Shown here in pieces: positions 22,639 to 31,206 of a DNA stretch of 43,348 bases. The position numbers and the translations under genes were made by a program. Each line of letters begins with the position of its first letter. Position 1 is the stretch's first letter. The DNA is from Kitasatospora sp. GAS204B (lineage in GTDB: Bacteria; Actinomycetota; Actinomycetes; Streptomycetales; Streptomycetaceae), in NCBI RefSeq assembly GCF_029892155.1, contig NZ_JARZAG010000043.1:1-43348 (forward strand), read 5' to 3'. The notes under the pieces are model-generated. The model did not search any database, was not told where the DNA came from, and saw nothing but the letters and a program-made list of their open reading frames with translations.

Positions 22639-23810
22639 GCGAGCTCTCCGCCTTCGACGACATCACCGGTGGCCTGCCCGCCCAGGAGTGGGAGGCCCTG
22701 GCCGGCGACCGGCTCTACTCCAGCTACGACTGGCTGCGGTTCTGTGCCACCGACGTCGGTGGCAGCACGGTCACCGGCGCGGTGCACGCGGACGGCGGTT
22801 CGGTGGCCGTCACCGCGGTGGCCGAGGAGCCGAACTCCTTCTACCAGTGGCAGACCCAGCTGACGGCCCGAGGGCTGCCCGCCCCGGCGCCGGCCGGCCT
22901 GCTGGTCGGCCAGCGCCGGGGCTACCAGACCCATCTGCTCACCCGGGAGGGCGTCACGGCGCAGCAGGTGGCGCCGGCGCTGCTCGACCGGCTGCGGGCG
23001 CTGAGCCAGGAGGTGGCGGGCAGCGCGGTGCTGCCCGCCCTGCCGCCCGGCCCGGTCCCCTGCGTGGCGAGCTTCGTGACCACCCAGGACGTCCTCGCCC
23101 TGCGGTCGGCGGGAGTGCGGACGACGCCCGTCCTGCTGGCCACGGACGCCTGGGTGTCGGTGCCGGAGGGCGGCTGGTCGGAGTGGTTGCGCACGCTGCC
23201 CTCCAAGGGTCGCCGTGACTCGATCAAGCAGGAGGTCAAGGCCTTCACGGCGGCCGGGTACGAGATCACCCGGGTGCCGCTGCTGGAGTGCTACCGGCAG
23301 GCGGCCGAACTCCTGGCGGGCACTCAGAAGCGTTACGGGCACGCATATGACATCGACATACTCACCGAATCCTTCCGTTTGCAGGCGGTGGCGATGGGTG
23401 CCAAGGCGGAGGTGCTGTTCTGTGCCCGGCAGGGCGAGCCGCCGGTCGGCTTCTGCCTCTTCTACGTGCACGGCGACACCCTGTCCGTGCGTGCGGTCGG
23501 TTTCGACTACGAACGCCTGATCCGAGGCGCCGCGGAGTATTTCAACCTCGTGTACTACACGCCGGTCCGGATAGCGGCGGAGAGCGGGCTGCGCCGGCTG
23601 CACCCCGGAATCGAATCCCCGGACGCCAAGGCTCTTCGCGGTGCGCGGCTGCGGCCGCTGTGGCTTCTCGATCTTTCCGAGGACAGCGTTCTCGCCGACC
23701 GGGGGGACCAGATCCGCGAGCACAACTCCGCTCAGGTGAGCCGGCTCTGCGACATCTCCCCGGCGGTCGCGAAGGCGCTCGAGACGGACCTCTTCGCACC
23801 CTTCTGCTGA
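22635..23810 (+). CDS. FemAB/GNAT-fold acyl- or aminoacyltransferase
   Basis: This 391-residue protein (MSELSAFDDITGGLPAQEWEALAG, YSSYDWLRF) resembles the FemAB-like/BioF2-like GNAT group. Its middle has GRRDSIKQEVKAFTAAGYEITRVPLLEC (binding loop) and its C-terminal fold has LLAGTQKRYGHAYDIDILTESFRLQAVAMGAKAEVLFCARQGEPPVGFCLFYVHGDTLSVRAVGFDY, then YFNLVYYTPVRIAAESGLRRLHPGIE. In this superfamily the donor may be acyl-CoA or an aminoacyl-tRNA. An alanyl-tRNA synthetase gene at the end of the same cluster makes tRNA-dependent transfer worth testing. ATG 22635 is chosen because of its overlap with the upstream stop. Confidence 0.8.
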   Translation: MSELSAFDDITGGLPAQEWEALAGDRLYSSYDWLRFCATDVGGSTVTGAVHADGGSVAVTAVAEEPNSFYQWQTQLTARGLPAPAPAGLLVGQRRGYQTHLLTREGVTAQQVAPALLDRLRALSQEVAGSAVLPALPPGPVPCVASFVTTQDVLALRSAGVRTTPVLLATDAWVSVPEGGWSEWLRTLPSKGRRDSIKQEVKAFTAAGYEITRVPLLECYRQAAELLAGTQKRYGHAYDIDILTESFRLQAVAMGAKAEVLFCARQGEPPVGFCLFYVHGDTLSVRAVGFDYERLIRGAAEYFNLVYYTPVRIAAESGLRRLHPGIESPDAKALRGARLRPLWLLDLSEDSVLADRGDQIREHNSAQVSRLCDISPAVAKALETDLFAPFC

Positions 23811-23899
23811 TCACCCGACGACGACGATCACCCCGATCACGCTGACCACCCGCTGATCGGACGCCGCCCGGACCCCCGAACAGGAATGAGCCCTTCAGC

Positions 23900-25201
23900 A
23901 TGCCCATTGATCGTTCCACCCTGCCCGGAGCCGTGCTCTTCATGGGCGACCTGGTCGTCCTCGCCCGGCAGGGCCGCCTGATCCAGGAGGCCCGACGCCG
24001 GGGCTACGCCCCGGTGGCGGTGGTGAGCCTGGACACCGACCTGGCGCGGCTGGCGGCCGTCCGGGCGGACGGCACCCACCCGCTCAGCGAGCTCGCCGAG
24101 GTCGTCCAGGTGTCGGATGCCAGGATCGGCACCGTCCTGCCGGCCGTCCAGCCGCTGCTGCGCCGCTACGACGTGCGCGGCGTGATCTCGGTCGGCGAGG
24201 TGTTCGTCGAGCCGGTGGGCGTGCTCGCCGACTGCCTCGGGCTCCCCGGCGCCGGCACCGCCGCCTCGGTGATCTGCCGCAACAAGCTGCTGCAGCGCAC
24301 CACCGTGCCGGAGTTCTCGCCGCGCTGGCAGGTGGTGCCCCTCGAGGAGCGGGCCGGCTTCAGCCTGCCGGACGGGGACTTCCCGGCCGTGGTCAAGCCC
24401 GCCGGCCGGTTCTACAGCTCGGGCGTTCGCCAGGTCGAGAACCAGGCCGAACTGACCGACGCGCTGGCCCAGTTCAGCGCCGAGGAGATCTCCCTGGTGG
24501 AGAGCCGGGTGATCGGCCGCGAGTTCTCCGTCGAGGCGCTGGTCCAGCACGGCGAGGTCTTCTGGTCCGCCGTGACGGGCAAGGAGACCAACGAGCACGA
24601 GGGCCGGTTCTTCACCGAACTGTCCCACACCAGCCCGGCGTTGATCGATCCCGAGGAGGCGGCGGCGCTGCTCGCCGCCAACACCGAGATCCTGCGCCGG
24701 GTGGGCGTGCGGGACGGCATCACCCACGCCGAGTACCGGCTCACCGAGGACGGCGTGGTCCTGATGGAGGTGGCCGCCCGGCTGCCCGGGGACGCGATCA
24801 CCTTCCTCTGGGAGCTGGCGACCGGCGAGCCCTTCGAGCCGGTGATGCTGGACCTGGCGCTCGGCGAGCCGGCCTCCTACCCGGCCCCGCGGCGGCGCGC
24901 CCGCCAGCACTTCGTGGACCACCCGCACGGCGTCCTGCGGGACGTCACGGCGGACGGGGTCGAGGTGTCCTGGCCGAGCCGGGACGACCGTTGGCCCGTA
25001 CTGACTCCGGTCGGGACACTCGCGCCGGCCCAGCCGCGCGCCGTCCTGGTCGGCCGACTGCCCGGCGACGTGCTGGGCGTGCAGTTGGACTCCGGCCACC
25101 GGTCGGCGTCCGTGATCGTCGACGCCCCGTTGGACACCGATCTCGACCTGGTGACCAAGGAGGCCGTCGAACTGGTGACGCTCCTGGTGGACCCGGTCTG
25201 A
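23900..25201 (+). CDS. ATP-grasp ligase (amino acid/dipeptide ligase type)
   Basis: The 433-residue protein has the ATP-grasp order: a preATP-grasp Rossmann part (LPGAVLFMGDLVVLARQGRLIQEARRRGYAPVAVVSLD, ISVGEVFVEPVGVLADCLGLPG), the lysine-bearing region ICRNKLLQRT and VVKPAGRFYSSGVRQV, and the metal site HAEYRLTEDGVVLMEVAARLPGD (last Glu and Asn-equivalent Arg). This resembles BacD/L-amino-acid ligase proteins, which activate a carboxylate as acyl phosphate and join it to an amine. A C-terminal domain follows (340-433). In this cluster it probably makes a peptide bond to the AmCP-derived amino acid. Confidence 0.87.
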   Translation: MPIDRSTLPGAVLFMGDLVVLARQGRLIQEARRRGYAPVAVVSLDTDLARLAAVRADGTHPLSELAEVVQVSDARIGTVLPAVQPLLRRYDVRGVISVGEVFVEPVGVLADCLGLPGAGTAASVICRNKLLQRTTVPEFSPRWQVVPLEERAGFSLPDGDFPAVVKPAGRFYSSGVRQVENQAELTDALAQFSAEEISLVESRVIGREFSVEALVQHGEVFWSAVTGKETNEHEGRFFTELSHTSPALIDPEEAAALLAANTEILRRVGVRDGITHAEYRLTEDGVVLMEVAARLPGDAITFLWELATGEPFEPVMLDLALGEPASYPAPRRRARQHFVDHPHGVLRDVTADGVEVSWPSRDDRWPVLTPVGTLAPAQPRAVLVGRLPGDVLGVQLDSGHRSASVIVDAPLDTDLDLVTKEAVELVTLLVDPV

Positions 25202-25211
25202 ACCCGGTCCC

Positions 25212-25227
25212 GCTGCCCTCGGGCAGC
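25212..25227 (+). terminator. Small hairpin before the carrier-protein gene
   Basis: GCTGCC and GGCAGC enclose CTCG at 25212-25227 in the 65-bp gap between the ATP-grasp gene and lysW. It could attenuate transcription or protect a processed lysW message, allowing the carrier protein to be made at a different level. Confidence 0.4.
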
Positions 25228-25266
25228 ACACCCTGACGCACAACACCCGTGAGAGGAACGAGAGAG

Positions 25267-25455
25267 ATGACGACAGCCATCACCGCACCCAAGTGCCTGG
25301 TGTGCGACACCGACTTCGAGGTCCAGGAGGACTGGGAGACCGGCGAGATCACCGAGTGCGGGGCCTGCGGCCAGGAGCACGAGGTGGTCGAGAAGACCGA
25401 CGCCACGGTCCGGATCGAGCTGGCCCCCGAGGTCGAGGAGGACTGGGGCGAGTGA
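25267..25455 (+). CDS. lysW: LysW-type amino-group carrier protein (AmCP)
   Basis: The 62-residue acidic protein has a zinc ribbon with cysteines at 10, 13, 31 and 34 (PKCLVCDTDF, ITECGACGQEHEV) and the invariant C-terminal EDWGE (58-62), whose last Glu accepts the amino group of the substrate. LysW homologues protect the alpha-amine of glutamate or 2-aminoadipate as a gamma-glutamyl amide and carry it through lysine or arginine synthesis, and in actinobacteria through secondary metabolism. Its stop overlaps the lysX start by 4 bp. The adjoining transketolase and aminotransferase point to the secondary metabolic role. Confidence 0.97.
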   Translation: MTTAITAPKCLVCDTDFEVQEDWETGEITECGACGQEHEVVEKTDATVRIELAPEVEEDWGE

Positions 25456-26339
25456 CCGCTCCCGAGCTCGAAGTACTGCTTTCGGTCACCATGCTGCGAC
25501 CGGACGAGAAGCTGCTGCTGCAGGCGCTGCGCGCCGAGGGAGTGGCCGTCCGTCCGGTGCTGCTGGAGGATCTGGCGGGGGTGGTGGCGGGGCACACGGC
25601 CCCGCCCGGCCTCGCCCTGATCAGGAACCTGTCCCACCGTGAGGCGATCGGCGTGGCCCGCCGGCTGGAGTACATCGGGGTCACCACCCTGAACCGCGCC
25701 GCCACGATCGAGACCTGCAACGACAAGGGCCTGCAGGCCCTGCTCTTCGCCCAGCACGGCATCGCGCACCCGCGGTCCCTGCACGCCTTCAGCTATGCCC
25801 AGGTCCGCGAGGCCGTCGGCGAGCTGGGCTGGCCCTCGGTGCTCAAACCGGTCAGCGGCTCGTGGGGCCGGGGCGTCACCAAGATGGTGGACGAGGAGTG
25901 CGTCGACGCGTGGGTCGGCGGCCGTGAGTCCGCCGACGCCGCCGGCAAGCTCTTCCCGGTGCTGGTCCAGAAGTACATCGACAAGCCGGGGCACGACCTG
26001 CGGGTCGTGGTGGTCGGGCGGACCCCGGTGGTCGCCATCCAGCGGGTCTCGCAGGACTGGCGCACCAACACCCACCTCGGCGCCGAGGTCAAGCGCGTGG
26101 AGATCACCGACGCCATCGAGAAGTCCTGCGCGCAGGTGGTGGACGTGCTCGGGGACGGCTTCTACGGGGTCGACCTCGTCGAGGACCGCTCCACCGGCGA
26201 GTTGATGGTCCTGGAGGTGAACGCCAACCCGGAGTTCGCCCGCTCCTCGGCCAAGCACGGCGTGGACGTGGCCGGTCTGCTGGCCGCGTACGTCGCGGAA
26301 TCGTACGGGCCGTCCGTCCCCACCGCCCAGGCCGCCTGA
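25452..26339 (+). CDS. lysX: LysX/ArgX-type AmCP-glutamate ligase (ATP-grasp)
   Basis: The 295-residue protein belongs to the RimK-related LysX group. It has the N-domain (LEVLLSVTMLRPDEKLLLQALRAEG), VTTLNRAATIETCNDKGLQALLFAQHGI, the ATP-binding KPVSGSWGRGVTKMVD typical of LysX, and the metal/acidic GVDLVEDRSTGELMVLEVNANPEF. It ligates the alpha-amine of an acidic amino acid to the carboxyl of the LysW C-terminal Glu. GTG 25452 overlaps the lysW stop, so the pair is made together. The likely substrate here is glutamate, by comparison with vazabitide-type clusters. Confidence 0.95.
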   Translation: MTAPELEVLLSVTMLRPDEKLLLQALRAEGVAVRPVLLEDLAGVVAGHTAPPGLALIRNLSHREAIGVARRLEYIGVTTLNRAATIETCNDKGLQALLFAQHGIAHPRSLHAFSYAQVREAVGELGWPSVLKPVSGSWGRGVTKMVDEECVDAWVGGRESADAAGKLFPVLVQKYIDKPGHDLRVVVVGRTPVVAIQRVSQDWRTNTHLGAEVKRVEITDAIEKSCAQVVDVLGDGFYGVDLVEDRSTGELMVLEVNANPEFARSSAKHGVDVAGLLAAYVAESYGPSVPTAQAA

Positions 26340-26353
26340 GACAGAGAAGAGCT

Positions 26354-27007
26354 ATGGAACTGTTTGACACGGCCACCGTGCTGACCCGGGTCCTGACCTC
26401 GGGCGTGGTCATGAGCATCGAGAAGAGCGACCGTGAACTCCCCGGTCTGGAAAGGCTGTTGACCAAGCAGACCGGCCGCGCGAAGGCCGTCCTGCTGAAC
26501 AGCCGCAGCGCGGCGGTGCACGCCGCGCTGGCCGGCCAGGGCATCGGGCACGGCGACCGGATCAACCGGCCCGGCCTCGGGCGCCAGGACCTGGCGTTCG
26601 TCAACTGGCTCGGCATCAGCGTGATCGAGGAAGGGGTCGAGGGAGGGGTCGAGGAAGGCCCCGTCGCCTTCGACCACCTGGCACTCGACCCCGAGAACGC
26701 GCACCAGCTCGGCGAGTGGGCCCGCCGGTCCACCGCCCCGGCCCTGGTAGTCGACCTCACCGGCCTCGGCTTCGGCCCGGCCGCCGCGGTGCTGACCGAC
26801 GACGCGGACCTCTGGGCCCGCGCCGAGCGGTTGAAGATCTTCGGCGCCTACGACCTGCGCACCATGTGGACGCAGGAGGAGGCCGATTCGAACCTGGTCC
26901 CCGGGGTCCAGTTCAACTACCGGCTCAGCCCGCTGGTCGCCGCCTGCGTCCGGATGGCGCTCAGCCAGGCGGCCCGGCCCCACACCACCTCCGGAGCGAC
27001 GAAGTGA
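26354..27007 (+). CDS. Degenerate DegT/DnrJ/EryC1-type aminotransferase fragment
   Basis: The 217-residue protein aligns by motif with the DegT aminotransferase fold: LLNSRSAAVHAALAGQGIGHGDRINRP (PLP phosphate loop region) and AVLTDDADLWARAERLKIFG...NYRLSPLVAACVRMALSQA near the C-terminus. The stretch between is shortened, and the PLP Asp and Schiff-base Lys are not present (the site reads VVDLTGLGFGPAAAVLTDD). It is about half the normal 370-440 residues. Its reading frame is intact and it overlaps the full aminotransferase by 4 bp, so it is unlikely to be a pseudogene. A non-catalytic partner subunit is the best guess. Confidence 0.75.
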   Translation: MELFDTATVLTRVLTSGVVMSIEKSDRELPGLERLLTKQTGRAKAVLLNSRSAAVHAALAGQGIGHGDRINRPGLGRQDLAFVNWLGISVIEEGVEGGVEEGPVAFDHLALDPENAHQLGEWARRSTAPALVVDLTGLGFGPAAAVLTDDADLWARAERLKIFGAYDLRTMWTQEEADSNLVPGVQFNYRLSPLVAACVRMALSQAARPHTTSGATK

Positions 27008-28323
27008 TCACTGACTTCCCCGCGGCGCCGCTGCCGCTTCCCGACGAAGCCGAGCTGGCCGCCGAGCTGGCCGCGTTCGGCGGTGGGGCGATGATCCCCA
27101 AGGAGATGCGGCGCACCATCTTCCCGGTCATCACCAAGGAAGACGTCTTCAACCTGATGCTCGCTCAGCGGGCGCTGCCCGAGCGGGTGGTGGCCGACTT
27201 CGCGGAGTCCTACCGCGACTACGTCGGCGCCAACCACGCGCTGCCCACGGCCAGCGGGACGTCGAGCCTGCACCTGGCCCTGATCGGCGCGGGCGTGCAG
27301 CCCGGCGACGAGGTGATCGTCCCGGCGTTCACCTTCATCGCCACGGCGCAGGCCGTGGTCGCGGCCCACGCCATCCCGGTCTTCGTGGACATCGACCCGC
27401 GGACCTACTGCATGGACCCGCAGGCCGCCGCCGCCGCGATCACCTCCAGGACCCGCGCGATCATGCCGGTCCACGTGCACGGTCTGCCGGCCGACGTCCC
27501 GGCGCTGCGGGCGCTGTGCGACCAGCACGGCCTGGCCCTGGTCGAGGACGCCTCGCACGCCCACTCCGCGAAGATCGGCTCGGCGACCGCCGGGTCGCTG
27601 GGCGACGCGGCCGGCCAGAGCCTGATGGCCGACAAGAACTTCCCGCTGGGCGGTGAGGGCGGCATCGCCTTCTTCGCCACCGAGGAGGCCTACCGGCGCG
27701 CGGCCGACTACGTGGAGCGGCACGGCATCGACTACCGGATGTCCTGGGTCGCGGCGGCCTTCGGCGCCAGCCAGCTCAAGCGCCTGCCGTACTACGACCA
27801 GGTGCGGGCCCGCAACGCGCGGCTGCTGGGCGAGATCCTCGACGGGACCGGCCTGTTCCGCGCCCCGTACGTCCCCGAGGGCCACGTCCACGCGTACAAC
27901 ATGTACCGGATCACCCTGCTCCCGGAGGCAGTCGGGCTGGATGACCTGCCCGTCCACGCGGTCAAGGAGGCGGTGCACGAGCTGCTGGTCGCCGAGGGCG
28001 TCCCGGCCCGGGAGTGGCAGAACTCCCCGATCCCGTGCCACCTGCCCTTCCAGCACCGGGCCGGGTTCGGCAACGGCTACCCGTTCTCGCTCAACCCGGG
28101 CGCCGTGCGCGACCACCGCCCGGAGGACTTCCCGGTCACCGTCGGCATGCTGGACAGCACCCTGGTGCTCTGCCGCGAGCTGCGCTCGCCGGTCGAGTAC
28201 GAGCGGGCGCTGCGCTACGCCGACGCGTTCGCCAAGGTGGCCCGCCGTCCCGACGCGATCCGCAAGCTGGTCGCGGACAACGACTACCGCCGTCCGTACG
28301 AGAAGGCGGCTCGCCTTGGCTGA
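27004..28323 (+). CDS. DegT/DnrJ/EryC1/StrS PLP-dependent aminotransferase
   Basis: The 439-residue protein has all fold signatures: LPTASGTSSLHLALIGAGVQPGDEVIVPAFTF, the substrate strand PVFVDIDPRTYCMDPQAAAAAI, VEDASHAHSAKIG with the PLP Asp, and the Schiff-base lysine in ADKNFPLGGEGGIAFF. A long C-terminal domain carries WQNSPIPCHLPFQHRAGFG. In vazabitide-type pathways the AmCP-bound C7 ketol is aminated by such an enzyme to give the 6-amino group of DADH. GTG 27004 overlaps the upstream stop. It is also just 8 bp coupled to the reductase gene downstream. Confidence 0.93.
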   Translation: MITDFPAAPLPLPDEAELAAELAAFGGGAMIPKEMRRTIFPVITKEDVFNLMLAQRALPERVVADFAESYRDYVGANHALPTASGTSSLHLALIGAGVQPGDEVIVPAFTFIATAQAVVAAHAIPVFVDIDPRTYCMDPQAAAAAITSRTRAIMPVHVHGLPADVPALRALCDQHGLALVEDASHAHSAKIGSATAGSLGDAAGQSLMADKNFPLGGEGGIAFFATEEAYRRAADYVERHGIDYRMSWVAAAFGASQLKRLPYYDQVRARNARLLGEILDGTGLFRAPYVPEGHVHAYNMYRITLLPEAVGLDDLPVHAVKEAVHELLVAEGVPAREWQNSPIPCHLPFQHRAGFGNGYPFSLNPGAVRDHRPEDFPVTVGMLDSTLVLCRELRSPVEYERALRYADAFAKVARRPDAIRKLVADNDYRRPYEKAARLG

Positions 28324-29359
28324 GCACAAGATCCGGGTCGCCGTCGCCGGCGCCAGCGGATACACCGGCGGCGAGGTGATCAGGCTGCTGCTCGACCACC
28401 CCAACGTGGAGCTGGCCTTCCTGTCGGCCGAGCGCAGCGCCGGCACCCCGGTGGGTGCCGTGCACCCCTGGCTGCGCAACCACCCGGGGGCGGCGGGCCT
28501 GAAGTTCCGTCCGCTGGCGGAGCTCGACGAGGTGGACGTGGCGTTCGGCTGCCTGCCGACCGGCACCCTGCCGGCCCGGCTGCCGCTGCTCGCGGAGCGG
28601 GCCAAGCGGGTGCTGAACCTGGCCGGGGACTTCCGGCTGCGCGACCCCGAGGAGATCCGCACGCACTACCCGAAGACGGCCGCCCAGCCGGCTCCGGAGG
28701 AGTTCGCCTACTACGTGCCCGAGTTGTCGGGCGCCGTGCCGGAGGGTCGCTTCATCAACCTGCCAGGCTGCATGGCGGTGGCGACCATCTACGCCCTGTA
28801 CCCGCTGTTCGCCGACTCGCTGGTGCTGCCCGGCGTCGTGGTCGACGCCAAGACCGGTTCCACCGGCGGCGGTCGGGGCGGGACGGAGCAACCCGCCGAG
28901 CGTTCGGGGAACTTCCGGGTGCACAAGCTGCACGGTCACCGGCACACCCCGGAGATCCGGCAGGCGCTCACCGAACTCACCGGTGCCGCGCCCGAGTTGC
29001 GCTTCTCCACCCACAGCCTGGATGTCCCGCGCGGCATCATGGTCACCGCCTACACCCAACTGCGGCCCGAGACCTCGGCGTTGGACGTCAAGCGGGCGTT
29101 CGCCAAGGCGTACGTCGGCAAGCCGTTCGTCCGGGTCCGGCCCGCGCCGAAGGCACCGCAGGACTTCCCGATGCTCAAGGCCGTGGTCGGCTCGAACGTC
29201 GCCGAGGTGGCGATCGCGGTCAAGGGCGACCAGTGCGTCGCGGTGACCGCGCTCGACAACCTCATCAAGGGCGCTGCCGGGCAGGCGATCCAGGCGATGA
29301 ACCTGGTCAGCGGGTTCGAGGAGACGGCGGGCCTGCCCCGGACGGCGGTGTCACCGTGA
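28316..29359 (+). CDS. argC: ArgC/LysY-type AmCP-gamma-glutamyl phosphate reductase
   Basis: The 347-residue protein (AEHKIRVAVAGASGYTGGEVIRLLLDHPNVELAFLSAERSAG) is an ArgC-family NADPH-dependent semialdehyde dehydrogenase: VAFGCLPTGT, nucleophile Cys152 in LPGCMAVATIYALYPL, DAKTGSTGGGRG and the C-terminal LDNLIKGAAGQAIQAMNLVSGF. It reduces the acyl phosphate on AmCP-glutamate to the semialdehyde. The only start that fits is TTG 28316, inside the previous coding region by 8 bp, giving the family N-terminus. LysY rather than true ArgC is indicated by the lysW/lysX neighbours. Confidence 0.93.
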   Translation: MAEHKIRVAVAGASGYTGGEVIRLLLDHPNVELAFLSAERSAGTPVGAVHPWLRNHPGAAGLKFRPLAELDEVDVAFGCLPTGTLPARLPLLAERAKRVLNLAGDFRLRDPEEIRTHYPKTAAQPAPEEFAYYVPELSGAVPEGRFINLPGCMAVATIYALYPLFADSLVLPGVVVDAKTGSTGGGRGGTEQPAERSGNFRVHKLHGHRHTPEIRQALTELTGAAPELRFSTHSLDVPRGIMVTAYTQLRPETSALDVKRAFAKAYVGKPFVRVRPAPKAPQDFPMLKAVVGSNVAEVAIAVKGDQCVAVTALDNLIKGAAGQAIQAMNLVSGFEETAGLPRTAVSP

Positions 29360-31206
29360 GGCCGCTGTACGTGGTCAAGGTGGGCAGCGCCACGCTCGAC
29401 CGGGGCGCCATCCACCAGGAGCTGGCCGCGCTGGTCGCCCGGGGTGCCCGGGTGCTCCTGGTGGCCGGCGGTGCGGTCGGGATCGAGCGGCACTACCGGG
29501 CGATCGGCCGTCCGATGCCCGAACTGCGGCTCGCCAACGGCGATCTGGTGCGCTACTGCCCGCCTGCCGAGATGCCGCACCTGGTGGACGCCTACGAGCG
29601 GGTCACGCTGCCCTCGGTCGAGGCCGGCCTGCACGCGCTCGGCCTGACCGTCTTCACCTCGGTGGCCGCCCGCAGCGGGCTGGTCGCCGGGCGGGCCAAC
29701 CGGCCGCTCAAGACGGTGAACGCGCAGGGCCGCCCGAGCGTGGTCCGCGACCACCGGGTGGGCCTGCCGGACGAGGTCGACACGGTGCGGCTGAACGCGC
29801 TGCTGGACGCGTACGACGTGGTCTGCCTCTCGCCGCCGGTCATGGACCGGGACGGCGGCAGCCCGCTGAACGTGGATGCCGACGTCCTGGCGGCGGTGCT
29901 CAGCAACGCGCTGGACGCCGACCACCTGCGGCTGGTGACCGGCACCGCCGGGCTGCTCACCGACCCGTCCGACCCGTCCTCGACGCTGCGGCACGCCCAC
30001 CAGGGCGAGGCGGCAGGCTACGCGGGCGGCCGGATGCGGCAGAAGGTGCGGGCCGCCGAACTGGCCCTGGCCGGGGCCGCCGACGTGGCCATCACCGGAC
30101 CGCACACCATGGCGGACCCGGCCGGCTGGACGCGCTTCTGGCGCACCACCGAGCCGGCGGCCGACCTGACGCTGCTCAGCCGCGCGGTCGCGGTGCCGTC
30201 CGTCTCCGGTGACGAGCACGAGCTCGCCGGGTACCTGCGCGACTGGTGCGAGGAGCGCGGGATCGACGCGCGGATCGACGAGGTCGGCAACCTGGTCGCC
30301 ACCCGCGGCAGCGGCCCGCGCCGGCTGCTGCTGCTCGGCCACCTGGACACCGTCCCCTACCGCTGGCCGGTCCAGTGGCTCGGTGAGGAACTGTCAGGCC
30401 GGGGCAGCGTGGACGCCAAGGGCTGCCTGGTGAACTTCCTGGAGGTGCTGGCCACGGCCGAACTGCCCGCGGACGGCCAACTGCGGGTGGTGGGAGCGGT
30501 CGAGGAGGAGATCTCCTCCTCCAAGGGCGCCTTCCACGCCCGGGACCACTACCCGGCCGACGCCGTCGTGATCGGCGAGCCGAGCGGCTCGCAGACGCTG
30601 ACGCTGGGGTACTTCGGGCTGTTCAAGCTGCGCGTCACCGCCTCGGTGACCAGTGGGCACTCGGCCGGGATGGACGCGGTCTCCGCTCCCGACGCCCTGG
30701 TCCGGGTGCTGGAGCGGATCCGTGAGGCGGTGGAGAAGGAGGCGTCGGACGCCCTCAGCGCGGTGATCGACATCCGCTGCGAGCCGGGCCGGCAGAGCCA
30801 CCGCGCCGTCGGCATCCTCAACTTCCGGATCCCGCCGCTCGCCGACCTGGCCGCGCTGCGCGAGGCGGCGCTGGCCCAGGCAGGGCCGGGGGTCGAGATC
30901 GAGGTGCTGCGGGCCACCCCCGGCTTCGCCGGCGGCCGGTCGACCTCGCTGGTCAAGGCGTTCACCCGGGCGTTCGGCGAGTCGGGGGTCCGCCCCCGCT
31001 ACGTCGTGAAGAAGGGCACCTCGGACATGAACACCCTCGCCACCACCTGGCGCGACGTCCCGATGGTCGCGTACGGCCCGGGCGACTCCACGCTGGACCA
31101 CACCGACGCCGAGCGGATCACCGCCACCGACTACCGCGCCGCGCGCTCGGTCCTGAGCGACGCGGTCGCCCGGTGGTTCGCCCGCCCGGAAGGGAGCCGG
31201 GCATGA
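29356..31206 (+). CDS. Fused LysZ-type kinase and LysK-type M20 peptidase
   Basis: The 616-residue protein joins two enzymes that are normally separate. Residues 1-265 are an amino acid kinase (YVVKVGSATLD, VLLVAGGAVGIERH, SVAARSGLVAGRANRP, LNVDADVLAAVLSNAL, YAGGRMRQKVRAAELALAGA) like LysZ, which phosphorylates the AmCP-bound side-chain carboxylate. Residues 266-616 are an M20 metallopeptidase like LysK: H329xD331 in LLLLGHLDTVP, GRGSVDAKGCL, catalytic GAVEEEISSSKGA, VIGEPSG and GTSDMN, which releases the finished amino acid from the carrier. GTG 29356 overlaps the argC stop. The frame is continuous; linker about residues 258-268. Confidence 0.93.
   Translation: MRPLYVVKVGSATLDRGAIHQELAALVARGARVLLVAGGAVGIERHYRAIGRPMPELRLANGDLVRYCPPAEMPHLVDAYERVTLPSVEAGLHALGLTVFTSVAARSGLVAGRANRPLKTVNAQGRPSVVRDHRVGLPDEVDTVRLNALLDAYDVVCLSPPVMDRDGGSPLNVDADVLAAVLSNALDADHLRLVTGTAGLLTDPSDPSSTLRHAHQGEAAGYAGGRMRQKVRAAELALAGAADVAITGPHTMADPAGWTRFWRTTEPAADLTLLSRAVAVPSVSGDEHELAGYLRDWCEERGIDARIDEVGNLVATRGSGPRRLLLLGHLDTVPYRWPVQWLGEELSGRGSVDAKGCLVNFLEVLATAELPADGQLRVVGAVEEEISSSKGAFHARDHYPADAVVIGEPSGSQTLTLGYFGLFKLRVTASVTSGHSAGMDAVSAPDALVRVLERIREAVEKEASDALSAVIDIRCEPGRQSHRAVGILNFRIPPLADLAALREAALAQAGPGVEIEVLRATPGFAGGRSTSLVKAFTRAFGESGVRPRYVVKKGTSDMNTLATTWRDVPMVAYGPGDSTLDHTDAERITATDYRAARSVLSDAVARWFARPEGSRA

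Noticed and set aside
26354..27007. Aminotransferase pseudogene
   Set aside because: The frame is intact, it has its own start, and it overlaps the next gene by 4 bp, so a functional small protein is more likely than decay.
25267..29359. Primary lysine or arginine biosynthesis
   Set aside because: LysW, LysX and ArgC/LysY could suggest this, but the split transketolase, DegT aminotransferases and exporter are not part of those pathways, and streptomycetes make lysine by the diaminopimelate route.
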